Below are positions 49,052 through 57,768 of a stretch of DNA of 64,000 nt, one piece after another. Below the pieces are notes generated by a model. That model ran no database searches and was not told where the DNA came from. It saw nothing but the letters and a program-made list of their open reading frames with translations. Origin of the DNA: Rossellomorea aquimaris (GTDB lineage Bacteria > Bacillota > Bacilli > Bacillales > Bacillaceae_B); NCBI RefSeq assembly GCF_020171925.1, contig NZ_JAIVAR010000002.1, positions 701,971-765,970 on the forward strand. The letters run 5' to 3'. The first letter of the stretch is position 1; every line of letters begins with the position of its first letter. A program made the position numbers and the translations under genes.

Positions 49052-49178
49052 TTTGAGACATCATGATTACCCCTTTGCGGTGCCCACTCCAATTCATTTC
49101 CTTGTGCATAATACTGTAGGGAAGCCTATAAAAACAGAGGGCTGTCCCTTATAAAATGAAATGGAGGAGGAAGCACGG

Positions 49179-49394
49179 ATGCATAATGAAATGCTTTTTA
49201 GAAGACGTCCATACGGATTCGGATATGGAATCGGGAGAAGGCCTTTTTATGGAGGAGGGTTCTTTGGAGGCCCGTTCATAGGAGGGGTCCTTGGAGGGCT
49301 GTTAGGTTCTGCCCTTTTATATCCACGGCCATACCCATACTATTCGCCTTATGGATACGGCTATGGCTACCCTGGATATTATCCGTACTATTAA
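49179..49394 (+). CDS. Gly/Tyr/Pro-rich small protein
   Basis: This 71-residue low-complexity protein has a basic start (LFRRRPYGFGYGIGRR), a glycine-rich hydrophobic centre (GGPFIGGVLGGLLGSALLYP) that could span a membrane, and a tyrosine/proline tail. It resembles spore coat or surface-structure peptides, but no family is recognised. The ATG at 49179 is 8 bases after GGAGGAGG; the ATG at 49161 lies inside that site. Confidence 0.65.
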   Translation: MHNEMLFRRRPYGFGYGIGRRPFYGGGFFGGPFIGGVLGGLLGSALLYPRPYPYYSPYGYGYGYPGYYPYY

Positions 49395-49407
49395 TTAAAC
49401 AGAATGA

Positions 49408-49735
49408 AACAGTCTGGGACAAAAGTGTTTCAGACAAAGTAAATCCCGAACGAATTTGTCTATTGGAAGGCAAAGTAGTTCGGGTTTTTAAATATTATTT
49501 AACTTTAAACTTAATTTTACCTTTGTCTAACGGTTGATTGGAGTGCAAGACGAAGACTCCTGCGGGAAGAGTAGCTTATGTGAGACCCCGCAGGAACGCA
49601 GTGACGAGGAGGCTCACGGGCTACCCGCGGAAAGCGAAGTCTTGCACGGAAATCATAAGCGATATTAAAAACTGGAACTGAATTGTTCGTCTTTATTTGT
49701 TTAGTCCTTAGTTAGGTCCCAGTCTTTTTTTTATA
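49408..49735. repeat. Composite intergenic repeat, outer frame AGTCTGGGAC...GTCCCAGTCT
   Basis: AGTCTGGGAC near 49408 and GTCCCAGTCT near 49717 are imperfect inverted ends of a longer structure, with a CCCGAAC/GTTCGGG hairpin inside (49446-49486) and the 121-bp palindromic repeat (49536-49656) embedded. The right end runs into T residues and may terminate the minus-strand gene at 49759 or the plus-strand transcript. Confidence 0.5.
49536..49656 (+). repeat. Intact 121-bp palindromic repeat
   Basis: The sequence starts GATTGGAGTGCAAGACGAAG, contains ACTCCTGCGGG, GTGAGACCCCGCAGG and GAGGAGGCTCACGGG, and ends GTCTTGCACGGAAATCAT. The halves are imperfect reverse complements (GTGCAAGAC with GTCTTGCAC; CCGCGG; GTGAG with CTCAC). 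Related hairpin repeats are widespread in Bacillaceae genomes. It encodes no protein. Confidence 0.9.
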
Positions 49736-49758
49736 TAGGCTTATCGTTCCTCTGCGGT

Positions 49759-50163
49759 TCACATCTCCCGCCATCTGACAATCAGAATGAGATGGCAGCA
49801 GTCCACTTCCCCTAGTTTCTCATCGAACACCATACGAATACCGTCCGGGTTGAATGAAACGACCGGTACGACCTTTATGCCGGTCCTTCTGATCAACTTA
49901 AGGACTTCGGGTTTATTCGACTGCTGTGCTAGGTCCATCAGCTGCCGTGCAAAAGAAGTATCAGATTTTATTTTTGCTAAGAGGAAATGGGCACTCTCCA
50001 TTAAATTCAACGTTTTATCGGCAGACGCCATAAACGTTTTCGTTTCCACCGGGGGAAAATTATTGCGATAATGGTATCCGGGGTGCATCGGATAATTCAT
50101 TCTTGTCTGGCGGGGGTGATAGGGGCTCTGGACAGGATGATAAAATGGATGATAACGGTTCAT
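49759..50163 (-). CDS. Uncharacterised His/Tyr/Pro-rich protein
   Basis: The 134-residue protein has a histidine-, tyrosine- and proline-rich N-terminus (YHPFYHPVQSPYHPRQ). A helical middle (KTLNLMESAHFLLAKIKSD) and an ordinary C-terminal alpha/beta part follow (TGIKVVPVVSFNPDGIRMVF). The tail resembles small coat or exosporium-associated proteins; I do not recognise the family. GGAGGG precedes the ATG. Confidence 0.65.
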   Translation of the reverse strand: MNRYHPFYHPVQSPYHPRQTRMNYPMHPGYHYRNNFPPVETKTFMASADKTLNLMESAHFLLAKIKSDTSFARQLMDLAQQSNKPEVLKLIRRTGIKVVPVVSFNPDGIRMVFDEKLGEVDCCHLILIVRWREM

Positions 50164-50315
50164 GAAATCCCTCCTTGATCCTGGCGATTGACTCTAAGGA
50201 AATGTATGTAACGGAATGGGAGTTTATTCTTGAAGGGTTACGTGCAATGGCAGTACATACTGATCCCAAAAAGCTGTTTTCGTAAACATTGTTGCTTTAG
50301 AAAATGCAAGTAGTG

Positions 50316-50442
50316 GTTGATTTGCGCTCCAGGTGCTCGCTTTCCGCGGGGCGTGAGTTGAGCCTCCTCGGGCAAATGCCCTGCGGGGTCTCAACTTTCC
50401 CGCAATTCCCGCAGGAGTCGAGCACCTTCCGCTCCAATCAAC
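50316..50442 (-). repeat. Reverse-orientation copy of the palindromic repeat
   Basis: GTTGATT (50316-50322) and AATCAAC (50436-50442) form terminal inverted repeats. Between them GCTCGCTTTCCGCGG, GAGCCTCCTCG, CCTGCGGGGTCTCA and CCCGCAGGAGTCG match the reverse complement of the 49536 repeat. It is a separate subtype with a different inner loop. Confidence 0.85.
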
Positions 50443-50680
50443 AAATTAGCATTGGCTTTAACAATAAAAAAAGAAAAGATCATATTCATTCACAAACCAT
50501 ACCATTTTCTAGGGCGAAGTTCTTCATATTTTCTATACTGACTAGCATTAAGACCCAACAAGAACGTTCTCTAAAAGCTTGTTTTCCTTATCCTGTGCAC
50601 ATCAAAATAGTCTTCATAATAAAAGCTCTGAAAGATCTTTGAAAGAGAAAAAAGGTGATTTCAAATCGGTTCCAGCTGAT

Positions 50681-50934
50681 GATTGGAGTGCAAGACGAAG
50701 ACTCCTGCGGGAAGAGTAGCTTATGTGAGACATGTCTAGCTCCAGTGGTCTGCTCCCGTTTGAAAATTAACCTCCGACTTTTGAGGCAAAAAGCGCCTCT
50801 AAAGTCGAAGAACATTTTTCAAAGGGAGCAAAACGCCCACTTCCGCTTTTCGAACCCGCAGGAACGCAGTGACGAGGAGGCTCACGGGCTACCCGCGGAA
50901 AGCGAAGTCTTGCACGGAAATCATCAGCGGTAAT
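50681..50934 (+). repeat. Palindromic repeat split by an insertion
   Basis: 50681-50731 matches the first 51 bases of the 49536 repeat, and 50855-50934 continues it (CCCGCAGGAACGCAGTGACG onward) without loss. The 123 bases between are foreign to the repeat. The spacer 50164-51056 otherwise holds no gene I can support. Confidence 0.92.
50732..50854 (+). mobile_element. 123-bp non-coding hairpin element inserted in a repeat
   Basis: It begins ATGTCTAGCTCCAGTGGTCT and ends TTCCGCTTTTCGAA. Inner arms TGCTCCCGTTTGAAAA / TTTTCAAAGGGAGCA and CGACTTTTGAGGC / GCCTCTAAAGTCG make it one long imperfect hairpin. It interrupts the 50681 repeat between GTGAGAC and CCCGCAGG. A partial relative is at 19050. 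Confidence 0.8.
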
Positions 50935-51056
50935 AAACAGGTGCTATTTTAATAACAACAATCTTTGCGTAAAGAGCTTTCCAAAAAGACTAATAAAGGG
51001 TTTTCACGTTTCATCGCGAAAAACTACTATAGGAAACTATTAATGAGGTGAATGAC

Positions 51057-51440
51057 ATGAATGTGGAAAATACATTGATCAGTGCGCTTGGCATACAGTT
51101 CGTGGAATTGGGCAAAGGGAAGGTCATCGCGACAATGCCCGTTAACGAGGCAACCCGACAGCCTTTTGGCTTCCTTCATGGCGGCGCATCCGTGGCACTT
51201 GCCGAAACGGTGGCGAGTGTCGGGGCAGTTGAATTAATCGATCTCGAGAAAGAAATCTGCTTTGGTCTTGAAATCAATGCCAATCATATAAAAGCGAAAC
51301 GGGACGGGGTGGTGACCGCGACTGCAACGGTCATGCACCAGGGGAAAACAACGATGGTATGGGATATAAGGATCACCGATGAAGAGAATCAGCTGATCTG
51401 TGTTTCACGCTGTACGATGGCCGTCGTGCCGAAACGATGA
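51057..51440 (+). CDS. yuxO: Hotdog-fold thioesterase YuxO
   Basis: YuxO (127 residues) is a PaaI/MenI-type thioesterase. The motif PFGFLHGGASVALAETVAS contains the HGG and the catalytic glutamate. Relatives hydrolyse 1,4-dihydroxy-2-naphthoyl-CoA in menaquinone synthesis, which is the most likely role but not proven here. The ATG at 51057 is 6 bases after GAGGTG. In B. subtilis comA lies just upstream; here repeats occupy that position. Confidence 0.87.
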   Translation: MNVENTLISALGIQFVELGKGKVIATMPVNEATRQPFGFLHGGASVALAETVASVGAVELIDLEKEICFGLEINANHIKAKRDGVVTATATVMHQGKTTMVWDIRITDEENQLICVSRCTMAVVPKR

Positions 51441-51529
51441 TGAACGACCTGACATTTTGGGAGGGAAGATACGTTTAATCATCCTCCCATTGGGAAATCA
51501 ATAAGTAACCAAGATAAGGAGGTTACATG

Positions 51530-51898
51530 ATGCCCTGGAGTAAACATGATTACCCCGCTTCATTGAAGAACCTTCCGGAAGACGTCCGGAACAAAGCGAT
51601 CGAAATCGGGAACGCCCTCCTCGATGAGGGTTACGACGAAGGAAGAGCGATCGCAATCGCTACCGATCAGGCTCATAAGGCCGAGGAAGGGAAAGGTCAG
51701 GAGAAGACCGAGTATCATGTGAGAACGCATAGTGAAGGTTGGCAGTTGGTCAAGGAGGGGGGCAGTCGTGCCATCCTGGTAGAAGGCACAAAAGAAGCCC
51801 TCCTCTCCAAAGCGAAGGATTATGTGAATGACCATGATGGAACGCTCGTCATCCATAAGCAAGATGATACAGTGGAAAAAGAACTATATAATACGTAG
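51530..51898 (+). CDS. YdaT-like DUF2188 protein
   Basis: The 122-residue protein begins MPWSKHDYPASLKNLPEDVR, closely matching B. subtilis YdaT, a general-stress-induced protein. The C-terminal half (EYHVRTHSEGWQLVKEGGSR) is the DUF2188 domain. A short Lys/Glu linker joins the two parts. The function is unknown. The ATG at 51530 is 7 bases behind GGAGG. Confidence 0.82.
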   Translation: MPWSKHDYPASLKNLPEDVRNKAIEIGNALLDEGYDEGRAIAIATDQAHKAEEGKGQEKTEYHVRTHSEGWQLVKEGGSRAILVEGTKEALLSKAKDYVNDHDGTLVIHKQDDTVEKELYNT

Positions 51899-51945
51899 GA
51901 TGATACCCGCTATTAAACAGCTGCATGGTATCATTTCCTACACAT

Positions 51946-51998
51946 AAAAAAGAAGCTTGACCAAGCCGGGGTCCTTCCGGCGGTCAAGCTTCTTTTGT
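51946..51998. terminator. Terminator of the mrp operon
   Basis: AAGAAGCTTGACC and GGTCAAGCTTCTT form the outer stem, with an inner GGGTCC/GGAC-type stem. T residues flank it on both strands. Confidence 0.88.
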
Positions 51999-52012
51999 TT
52001 CATCATAGTCTT

Positions 52013-52372
52013 CTATGAATGTTGCTTCTCATATTCCTCTTTGTCTTTCAGGTCATCCCTGACACTCTCCGAAGAGAGCTCGACTCCTGTGTTGTAAGCC
52101 GCACGAGCAATGAGATGGCCGGCGACAGGCGCTGTGACAAAGATAAAGACGATGGCCAATATCAGGTTGGAATTGAAATGACCGTGTTCCATGTAGAAGT
52201 ATAGGAACGTTGCGATGAGGATCGACATGATCCCCAATGTCGCACCTTTGGATGCGGCATGGTTACGTGTATAGATATCCGGAAGCCTCAATACACCAAA
52301 TGTGGCTACAAGACTGAGAAGCCCTCCGACGATCAAGAAAAATCCGATGATCCAACTAATGATTTCGCTCAC
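52013..52372 (-). CDS. mrpG: Mrp antiporter subunit MrpG
   Basis: MrpG (119 residues) is a small membrane subunit with three helices (about residues 8-28, 40-60 and 66-86) and the family block GVLRLPDIYTRNHAASKGATLG. It is the last gene of mrpABCDEFG and overlaps mrpF by 17 bases. All seven subunits are needed for Na+/H+ exchange. Confidence 0.93.
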   Translation of the reverse strand: MSEIISWIIGFFLIVGGLLSLVATFGVLRLPDIYTRNHAASKGATLGIMSILIATFLYFYMEHGHFNSNLILAIVFIFVTAPVAGHLIARAAYNTGVELSSESVRDDLKDKEEYEKQHS

Positions 52373-52640
52373 GTTCGATGATCTCCCCTTTCTCCAAGAA
52401 CTTCGAAAAGGCTACCGTCCCCAGGAAAGCAAGTATTCCGAGAAGGAGGATGACCGGTAGGAATGCATACGTGTCAAGAATCATGGAAACAAGGGCGATG
52501 ATGGCAATCAGGTTGATCCCGATTGCATCCAATGCCACAACCCGGTCAGGGACGGTGGGTCCTTTAATGACACGATAGACGAGTCCAAGCATGGAAATGG
52601 ATACACATAGCAGGGTGATCTGGATGATCATATGCAGCAT
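52356..52640 (-). CDS. mrpF: Mrp antiporter subunit MrpF
   Basis: MrpF (94 residues) has three helices and the conserved VIKGPTVPDRVVALDAIGINL. In B. subtilis MrpF has also been linked to bile-acid and cholate efflux. GGAGGTG lies 8 bases before its ATG. It starts at the mrpE stop. Confidence 0.93.
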   Translation of the reverse strand: MLHMIIQITLLCVSISMLGLVYRVIKGPTVPDRVVALDAIGINLIAIIALVSMILDTYAFLPVILLLGILAFLGTVAFSKFLEKGEIIERERNH

Positions 52641-53116
52641 CAGCGGCTCACCTCCATGATCGCTTTTTCGAACGAGTTCTTGATCTCGTCAATCGATTCA
52701 TTAACATCCGCGATATCAATCGCATGGATGTAAAGAATTTTATTATCAAAAGAAACATCCACTACCAGTGTCCCAGGGGTCAAGGTAATGAGATTTGCTA
52801 ATAAAGTAATTTCCCAGTCTGTCTTCAATTCTGTGGGAAGAGCGAAAATACCAGGCTTGAAATCAAGTTTTGGCTTAAGCACAACTTTCAGAACCGAGAT
52901 ATTCGCAAGAATCAGCTCTTTGATAAATAAGAAAAGTAAATTGATCACTGCACCCACCCTTAACAAATAAAAGCGGGATGTGAAAAATCTTCTGAATGCA
53001 AACATCACGATTAGTCCCAGTATAAAACCGATCAGGAATGACTGTGCAGTAAAGGACACCGAAAGAAACATCCAGACAAAGGCTAAGAAAAAGTTTAATA
53101 AAATTTGAAAGGCCAT
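52640..53116 (-). CDS. mrpE: Mrp antiporter subunit MrpE
   Basis: MrpE (158 residues) has N-terminal helices followed by the cytosolic segment LLANLITLTPGTLVVDVSFD that marks the family. It is the only Mrp subunit without close complex I similarity. It lies 6 bases after mrpD. Confidence 0.93.
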   Translation of the reverse strand: MAFQILLNFFLAFVWMFLSVSFTAQSFLIGFILGLIVMFAFRRFFTSRFYLLRVGAVINLLFLFIKELILANISVLKVVLKPKLDFKPGIFALPTELKTDWEITLLANLITLTPGTLVVDVSFDNKILYIHAIDIADVNESIDEIKNSFEKAIMEVSR

Positions 53117-53122
53117 TCTACA

Positions 53123-54604
53123 TTACTCCTTTAACACTGCGTCTATATAGAGATCCGGGTCCATCAGTACATCTGCAGCCTGTGTAAACAGCGGGCGAAG
53201 GGCTTCTGCACCGAAGCCGTAGAATACAGCTAATGCAACCAATACAGCAGATGTCATCCAAAGATAACGGGCATGTCCTTTCGATACACCGTTATATTCT
53301 TTAGGGACTCCCCAGATTCCATTAAGGAAGATTTTAATGACCGAGTATAGCACGAGTAAACTTGAAGCGAGGACGACGCCTGCTCCGAGATAAGCTCCTT
53401 CGGCAAAGCCTCCCTTAAGGATCATCAACTTCCCGATGAACCCGCTGAGAGGGGGGATCCCCGCAAGTGAGAATGCCGCTACAAGGAATGTCCAACCTAA
53501 CCATGGATACTCTTTGATGAGGCCGCCCATCTTCCTCAAGTTCGTTGTGCCGGTAATCTTGATCATGACACCGACAAGTAAGAACAGTGCAGCCTTGATG
53601 ATCATGTCATGGATGAGGTAATACACCGAACCTTCCATTGCATCGGGATTCATCGTCGATACCCCGAACAAAATGACGCCGACTGCAATGATGATATTGT
53701 AGATGATGATCTTCTTGACGTCCCAATATGCGATGGCTCCTATGCACCCGAACACAATCGTCAGCATCGCAAGCACCGATAGGATTTCGTGCGTATAACC
53801 GGTGTCGTGGTAGAAGAACAGCGTATACGTCCTTGTGATCGAGTAGATCCCCACTTTGGTCAAAAGCGCTCCGAATAATGCGAGCACCGGTGTCGGTGGT
53901 GCGTAATAAGAACCCGGAAGCCAGAAGTACAGCGGGAAGATCGCACCTTTCAATCCGAAGACCACAAGGAACAGGATCGCAATGGCCGTCAGGATACCGG
54001 GCTGGTTCACCTCTGAAATCTTTCTTGAGATGTCCGCCATATTAAGCGTCCCTAAAACAGAATACAAATAGGCGACGGTAATGACGAATAGGGCGGAAGA
54101 GATGACATTCACAAGAATGTATTTGATTCCTTCCCGCAGCTGGGCTTTTGTCCCGCCAAGTACGAGGAGGACGTATGAACTCATCAGCATCACTTCGAAG
54201 AAAACGAAAAGATTGAAGATGTCGCCGGTCGTAAAAGCACCGTTCACCCCGACTAGCAGGAATTGAACGACCGGATAATAATAGAAACGTTCCCTGTCCA
54301 CCCCGATCGATTTGAAAGAGTACAAGAGGACGACCAATGTGATGATGCTGGTCGTCGTGACGAGCAACGCGGACAGCATGTCTGATACGAGTATGATCCC
54401 GAACGGGGCTTTCCAACTGCCGAGTTCGATCGTCTGGATTCCGTCCCGATTCACCTTGTCGATCAAGACGAGCGAAGCTACTACCGTAGCCGCTGTCGAG
54501 ATGGCAGAAATGCCTCTTTGCACTTTGATATATTTGCTTATGAACATTAAGATGACCGCTGTAAGAAGCGGGATTAATATAGGTAAAATCAATAAGTTAG
54601 TCAT
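53123..54604 (-). CDS. mrpD: Mrp antiporter subunit MrpD
   Basis: MrpD (493 residues) is a ~14-helix NuoM/NuoN-like proton-channel subunit: GDIFNLFVFFEVMLMSSYVLL, the FGLKGAIFPLYFWLPGSY lysine motif and FSLAGIPPLSGFIGK. It forms one of the two ion-translocating cores with MrpA. It overlaps mrpC by 8 bases. Confidence 0.94.
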   Translation of the reverse strand: MTNLLILPILIPLLTAVILMFISKYIKVQRGISAISTAATVVASLVLIDKVNRDGIQTIELGSWKAPFGIILVSDMLSALLVTTTSIITLVVLLYSFKSIGVDRERFYYYPVVQFLLVGVNGAFTTGDIFNLFVFFEVMLMSSYVLLVLGGTKAQLREGIKYILVNVISSALFVITVAYLYSVLGTLNMADISRKISEVNQPGILTAIAILFLVVFGLKGAIFPLYFWLPGSYYAPPTPVLALFGALLTKVGIYSITRTYTLFFYHDTGYTHEILSVLAMLTIVFGCIGAIAYWDVKKIIIYNIIIAVGVILFGVSTMNPDAMEGSVYYLIHDMIIKAALFLLVGVMIKITGTTNLRKMGGLIKEYPWLGWTFLVAAFSLAGIPPLSGFIGKLMILKGGFAEGAYLGAGVVLASSLLVLYSVIKIFLNGIWGVPKEYNGVSKGHARYLWMTSAVLVALAVFYGFGAEALRPLFTQAADVLMDPDLYIDAVLKE

Positions 54605-54938
54605 TGCCTTCAGTTCCTCTCATCTGATCCACATTATCCGTTCCAAGTTCCTGGTATGCCCGATAAGCAAGGACAAGGAAGAAAGCCGTGACCCCGAAGC
54701 TGATGACGATGGCCGTCAAAATCAGGGCCTGGGGCAGCGGATCGACATAGGATTCAGCGTGTTCCCCGAGTAATGGGGCATCTCCCCCTTTAAGGCCGCT
54801 GACTGTCAGGATGAGCAAATGCGCACCATGACTCAATAGAGCCGTACCGATGATGATGCGAAGCAGGCTCTTCGACAGCATCAAGTAGACAGCGCTAGTA
54901 AATAGTACTCCAACAACGATTGCCATAAGTATTTCCAT
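54597..54938 (-). CDS. mrpC: Mrp antiporter subunit MrpC
   Basis: MrpC (113 residues) is homologous to NuoK, with three helices and GTALLSHGAHLLILTVSGL followed by DPLPQALILTAIVISFGVTA. It adjoins mrpB, sharing the base at 54938. Confidence 0.94.
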   Translation of the reverse strand: MEILMAIVVGVLFTSAVYLMLSKSLLRIIIGTALLSHGAHLLILTVSGLKGGDAPLLGEHAESYVDPLPQALILTAIVISFGVTAFFLVLAYRAYQELGTDNVDQMRGTEGND

Positions 54939-55366
54939 TATTCACTCACTCCTATTGTCTGAATAATGGTCATCGTTACACCGATAACTACAAGATACAC
55001 ACCTGTATCAAATAATACTGCCGTATGAAGGGAGGTTTTCCCTAAGAGAGGCAGGTGGAAATAATCATATGCATGTGTCAGGAAAGGGACATTAAAGAAT
55101 AATGCCCCGGCTGACGTCCCGACGGCAAACAATAATCCGATGGCCGTGATGATTTTATAATCGACTGGAAGGATATTTGCAACCGTCTTGATATCATAAG
55201 CCAATAACAATAATACAATTGCGCCTGAAGTCATCAGGCCACCGATGAAACCGCCGCCAGGAGTGTAGTGTCCCACGAAGAAGATCCTCAGTGAGAACAA
55301 GATGATCAAGAACGCGACAACGTTCGTTACGGTTTGTAAGATGATGTCATTCGTTTTTGTTTTCAT
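54938..55366 (-). CDS. mrpB: Mrp antiporter subunit MrpB
   Basis: MrpB (142 residues) has four helices and the family sequence FVGHYTPGGGFIGGLMTSGA. It resembles the C-terminal domain of MrpA and part of NuoJ. Its ATG overlaps the mrpA stop. Confidence 0.94.
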   Translation of the reverse strand: MKTKTNDIILQTVTNVVAFLIILFSLRIFFVGHYTPGGGFIGGLMTSGAIVLLLLAYDIKTVANILPVDYKIITAIGLLFAVGTSAGALFFNVPFLTHAYDYFHLPLLGKTSLHTAVLFDTGVYLVVIGVTMTIIQTIGVSE

Positions 55367-57768
55367 CCTTCTTTCCTCCTTGTCAGGCGTAATTTGATCA
55401 TGGAATAAATGCCAAGAGATGCGATTGCAAGCACACAGATTTCAAATAATGTATCGAAACCACGGAAGTCAACAAGGATGACATTGACCATGTTTTTTCC
55501 GCCTGCTTCCTTATACACATTTTCAATGTAGTAGCTTGAAATCGAATCAAACAGCTTTGTGCTGTAGGAAGAAATGGCAAACAATGTGACAACGATCCCG
55601 ACTCCGATCGAAATCAACGCATTCTCGAGCTTGAACTTCATTCTCTCTTCATGCCTGCTCAATTTAGGCAGGTGATAGAAGCAGAGAAGGAATAAAGCGA
55701 CGGAAACGGTCTCGATCACAAGCTGGGTAAGGGCCAGGTCAGGTGCACGGAATAACACAAAGAATAGCGAGACCGTGTATCCTGCGGCTCCTAGTGAAAT
55801 GATCGAGGTCAGGCGTGATTTCGCGAACAAGATCGTAATGGAACTGATTACTAAAAGCAGCGCGATCGCGATTTCATAAATACCGATCGGCGCAAGTTCA
55901 GAAGTGTCGATTGCAAAGGCTCCCTTGAACCACAGACTGAACAGCAGGATCGCGATGAAGAACGCGAAAATATACACAAGATAGGACCTGATGAAACCGG
56001 TCATATAGCCTCTCGTAAACGAGAATGCCGCGCGCTCGCTTCGGATCAACCCTCCATCATAAAGCGAATTCAGGGTCAGGCGTTCAGGGATCCATGAATA
56101 GACTTTCTTCCAATTAGGAAGTAGTTGATAAAGAAGGACCCCAAACAGGATGACGCCCAATGTCATGAATAATTCAGGCGTAGGTCCGTGCCAGAAGGTG
56201 ATATGTGCTTCGACGTCATTGCCACCTTCTACAAGGCTTGGTGCGATTGCTTCTACTGCCGGTTCGATGAATCTTTCCGACAGGATATTAGGGAAGAAAC
56301 CGAACACGACCACTAGTGACGCCAGGATGATCGGTGAAATCAGCATACCAAGCGGCGCTTCATGAGGTTTCTTCTCGAGTTTCTCCGGTTGATGTTTCCC
56401 TGTAAAGGTTTTGAAAACGAGAATCATGCTGTAAATGAACGTAAACACACTTCCGACCCAGGCAAGGATCGGGAATAGGATGCCGACTGTGTTCAAGTTG
56501 AAAATATCCATCTCAAGCACCCTTACCATCCCGGTAAAGAACATCTCCTTACTTAGGAAACCATTGAATGGCGGGAGACCGGCCATTGAGAATGCACCGA
56601 TGATCGCAATCGTGAACGTGATCGGCATGAAACTCATCAAGCCACCGAGCTTGCGGATATCCCTTGTACCGGTTTCATGATCGACGATCCCGACAACCAT
56701 GAAGAGGCTACCTTTGAAAGTGGCGTGATTGATCAGATGGAACACAGCAGCAAGTGTCGCCACCATATAAATGTTGTCATCTAAATACGTATAGTGCAGG
56801 GCGGCTGCGCCCACCCCAAGTAGTGACATGATAAGACCAAGTTGACTGACGGTGGAAAACGCAAGGATCCCTTTCAGGTCCGTTTGCTTCACGGCATTGA
56901 ATGATCCCCAGAACAATGTAAAGATCCCGAATCCGCCGACAAGCCATAACCATAAGCTTGTTTCTGCGAAAATCGGACTCATGCGGGCAACAAGATAAAT
57001 CCCCGCTTTAACCATCGTTGCTGAATGTAGATAAGCACTGACTGGCGTCGGTGCTTCCATGGCATCCGGAAGCCAGATGTGAAACGGGAATTGAGCGGAT
57101 TTCGTGAAGGCTCCAAGCAGGACAAGCAGCATGGCAGGTACGAAAAGTGCCTGCGTCATGAGCTGATCTGATTGAGCAATCAATTCACGGATGCTGAAGG
57201 TGCCGCCCATGAGATAGAGCAGGAGGAATCCCCCTAGCATCGACAATCCACCGAACACCGTGATCAGCATGGACTTTTGAGCTCCGTACCTTGAACGTTC
57301 ACGGTGATACCAATATCCGATCAATAGGAAAGAAGAAATAGACGTGAATTCCCAGAACATATACAAGACGATCAGGTTATCTGATAACACTACGCCAAGC
57401 ATCGCTCCCATGAACATCATGAGATAGACATAGAAGTTATGTAACTGTTCCTTATCCTTATCAAGGTAATAAATCGAATAAAGGACGACAAGTGTACCGA
57501 TACCGGTGATCAAGAGCGCGAATAGCAGCCCGAGTCCATCGATATACGCGATAAAATCGATGCCGAAAGAAGGCATCCATTCCACTGTTTCCTTTATTGT
57601 CTTTCCATCCCTCGTCATCGGCATGAATTGAAAGAAGTAAGTGAATAACACGGCAGGAAGCAGCAATACAAACCAGCCGGTATGGATCGATCGCATCCCC
57701 TTATAAAAGAATGGAATCAAGATTGCAAACAAAAAGGGCGAGATGATGGCCCAATGTAATAATGTCAT
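55363..57768 (-). CDS. mrpA: Mrp antiporter subunit MrpA
   Basis: MrpA (801 residues) is the largest subunit: a NuoL-like core of ~14 helices with SFLLIGYWYHRERSRYGAQK, TKSAQFPFHIWLPDAMEAPT and NHATFKGSLFMVVGIVDHET, then a C-terminal MrpB-like region (residues ~690-800). It is the first gene of mrpABCDEFG and should drive Na+ export and pH homeostasis, helped here by salt- or alkali-tolerant habit as an inference. The spacer 57769-58077 separates it from a divergent gene and holds no further gene. Confidence 0.95.
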   Translation of the reverse strand: MTLLHWAIISPFLFAILIPFFYKGMRSIHTGWFVLLLPAVLFTYFFQFMPMTRDGKTIKETVEWMPSFGIDFIAYIDGLGLLFALLITGIGTLVVLYSIYYLDKDKEQLHNFYVYLMMFMGAMLGVVLSDNLIVLYMFWEFTSISSFLLIGYWYHRERSRYGAQKSMLITVFGGLSMLGGFLLLYLMGGTFSIRELIAQSDQLMTQALFVPAMLLVLLGAFTKSAQFPFHIWLPDAMEAPTPVSAYLHSATMVKAGIYLVARMSPIFAETSLWLWLVGGFGIFTLFWGSFNAVKQTDLKGILAFSTVSQLGLIMSLLGVGAAALHYTYLDDNIYMVATLAAVFHLINHATFKGSLFMVVGIVDHETGTRDIRKLGGLMSFMPITFTIAIIGAFSMAGLPPFNGFLSKEMFFTGMVRVLEMDIFNLNTVGILFPILAWVGSVFTFIYSMILVFKTFTGKHQPEKLEKKPHEAPLGMLISPIILASLVVVFGFFPNILSERFIEPAVEAIAPSLVEGGNDVEAHITFWHGPTPELFMTLGVILFGVLLYQLLPNWKKVYSWIPERLTLNSLYDGGLIRSERAAFSFTRGYMTGFIRSYLVYIFAFFIAILLFSLWFKGAFAIDTSELAPIGIYEIAIALLLVISSITILFAKSRLTSIISLGAAGYTVSLFFVLFRAPDLALTQLVIETVSVALFLLCFYHLPKLSRHEERMKFKLENALISIGVGIVVTLFAISSYSTKLFDSISSYYIENVYKEAGGKNMVNVILVDFRGFDTLFEICVLAIASLGIYSMIKLRLTRRKEG

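Noticed and set aside
49536..50934. Structured non-coding RNA or riboswitch for the palindromic repeats
   Set aside because: Copies occur in both orientations and unrelated contexts, and one is disrupted by insertion. Repeat elements explain them better.
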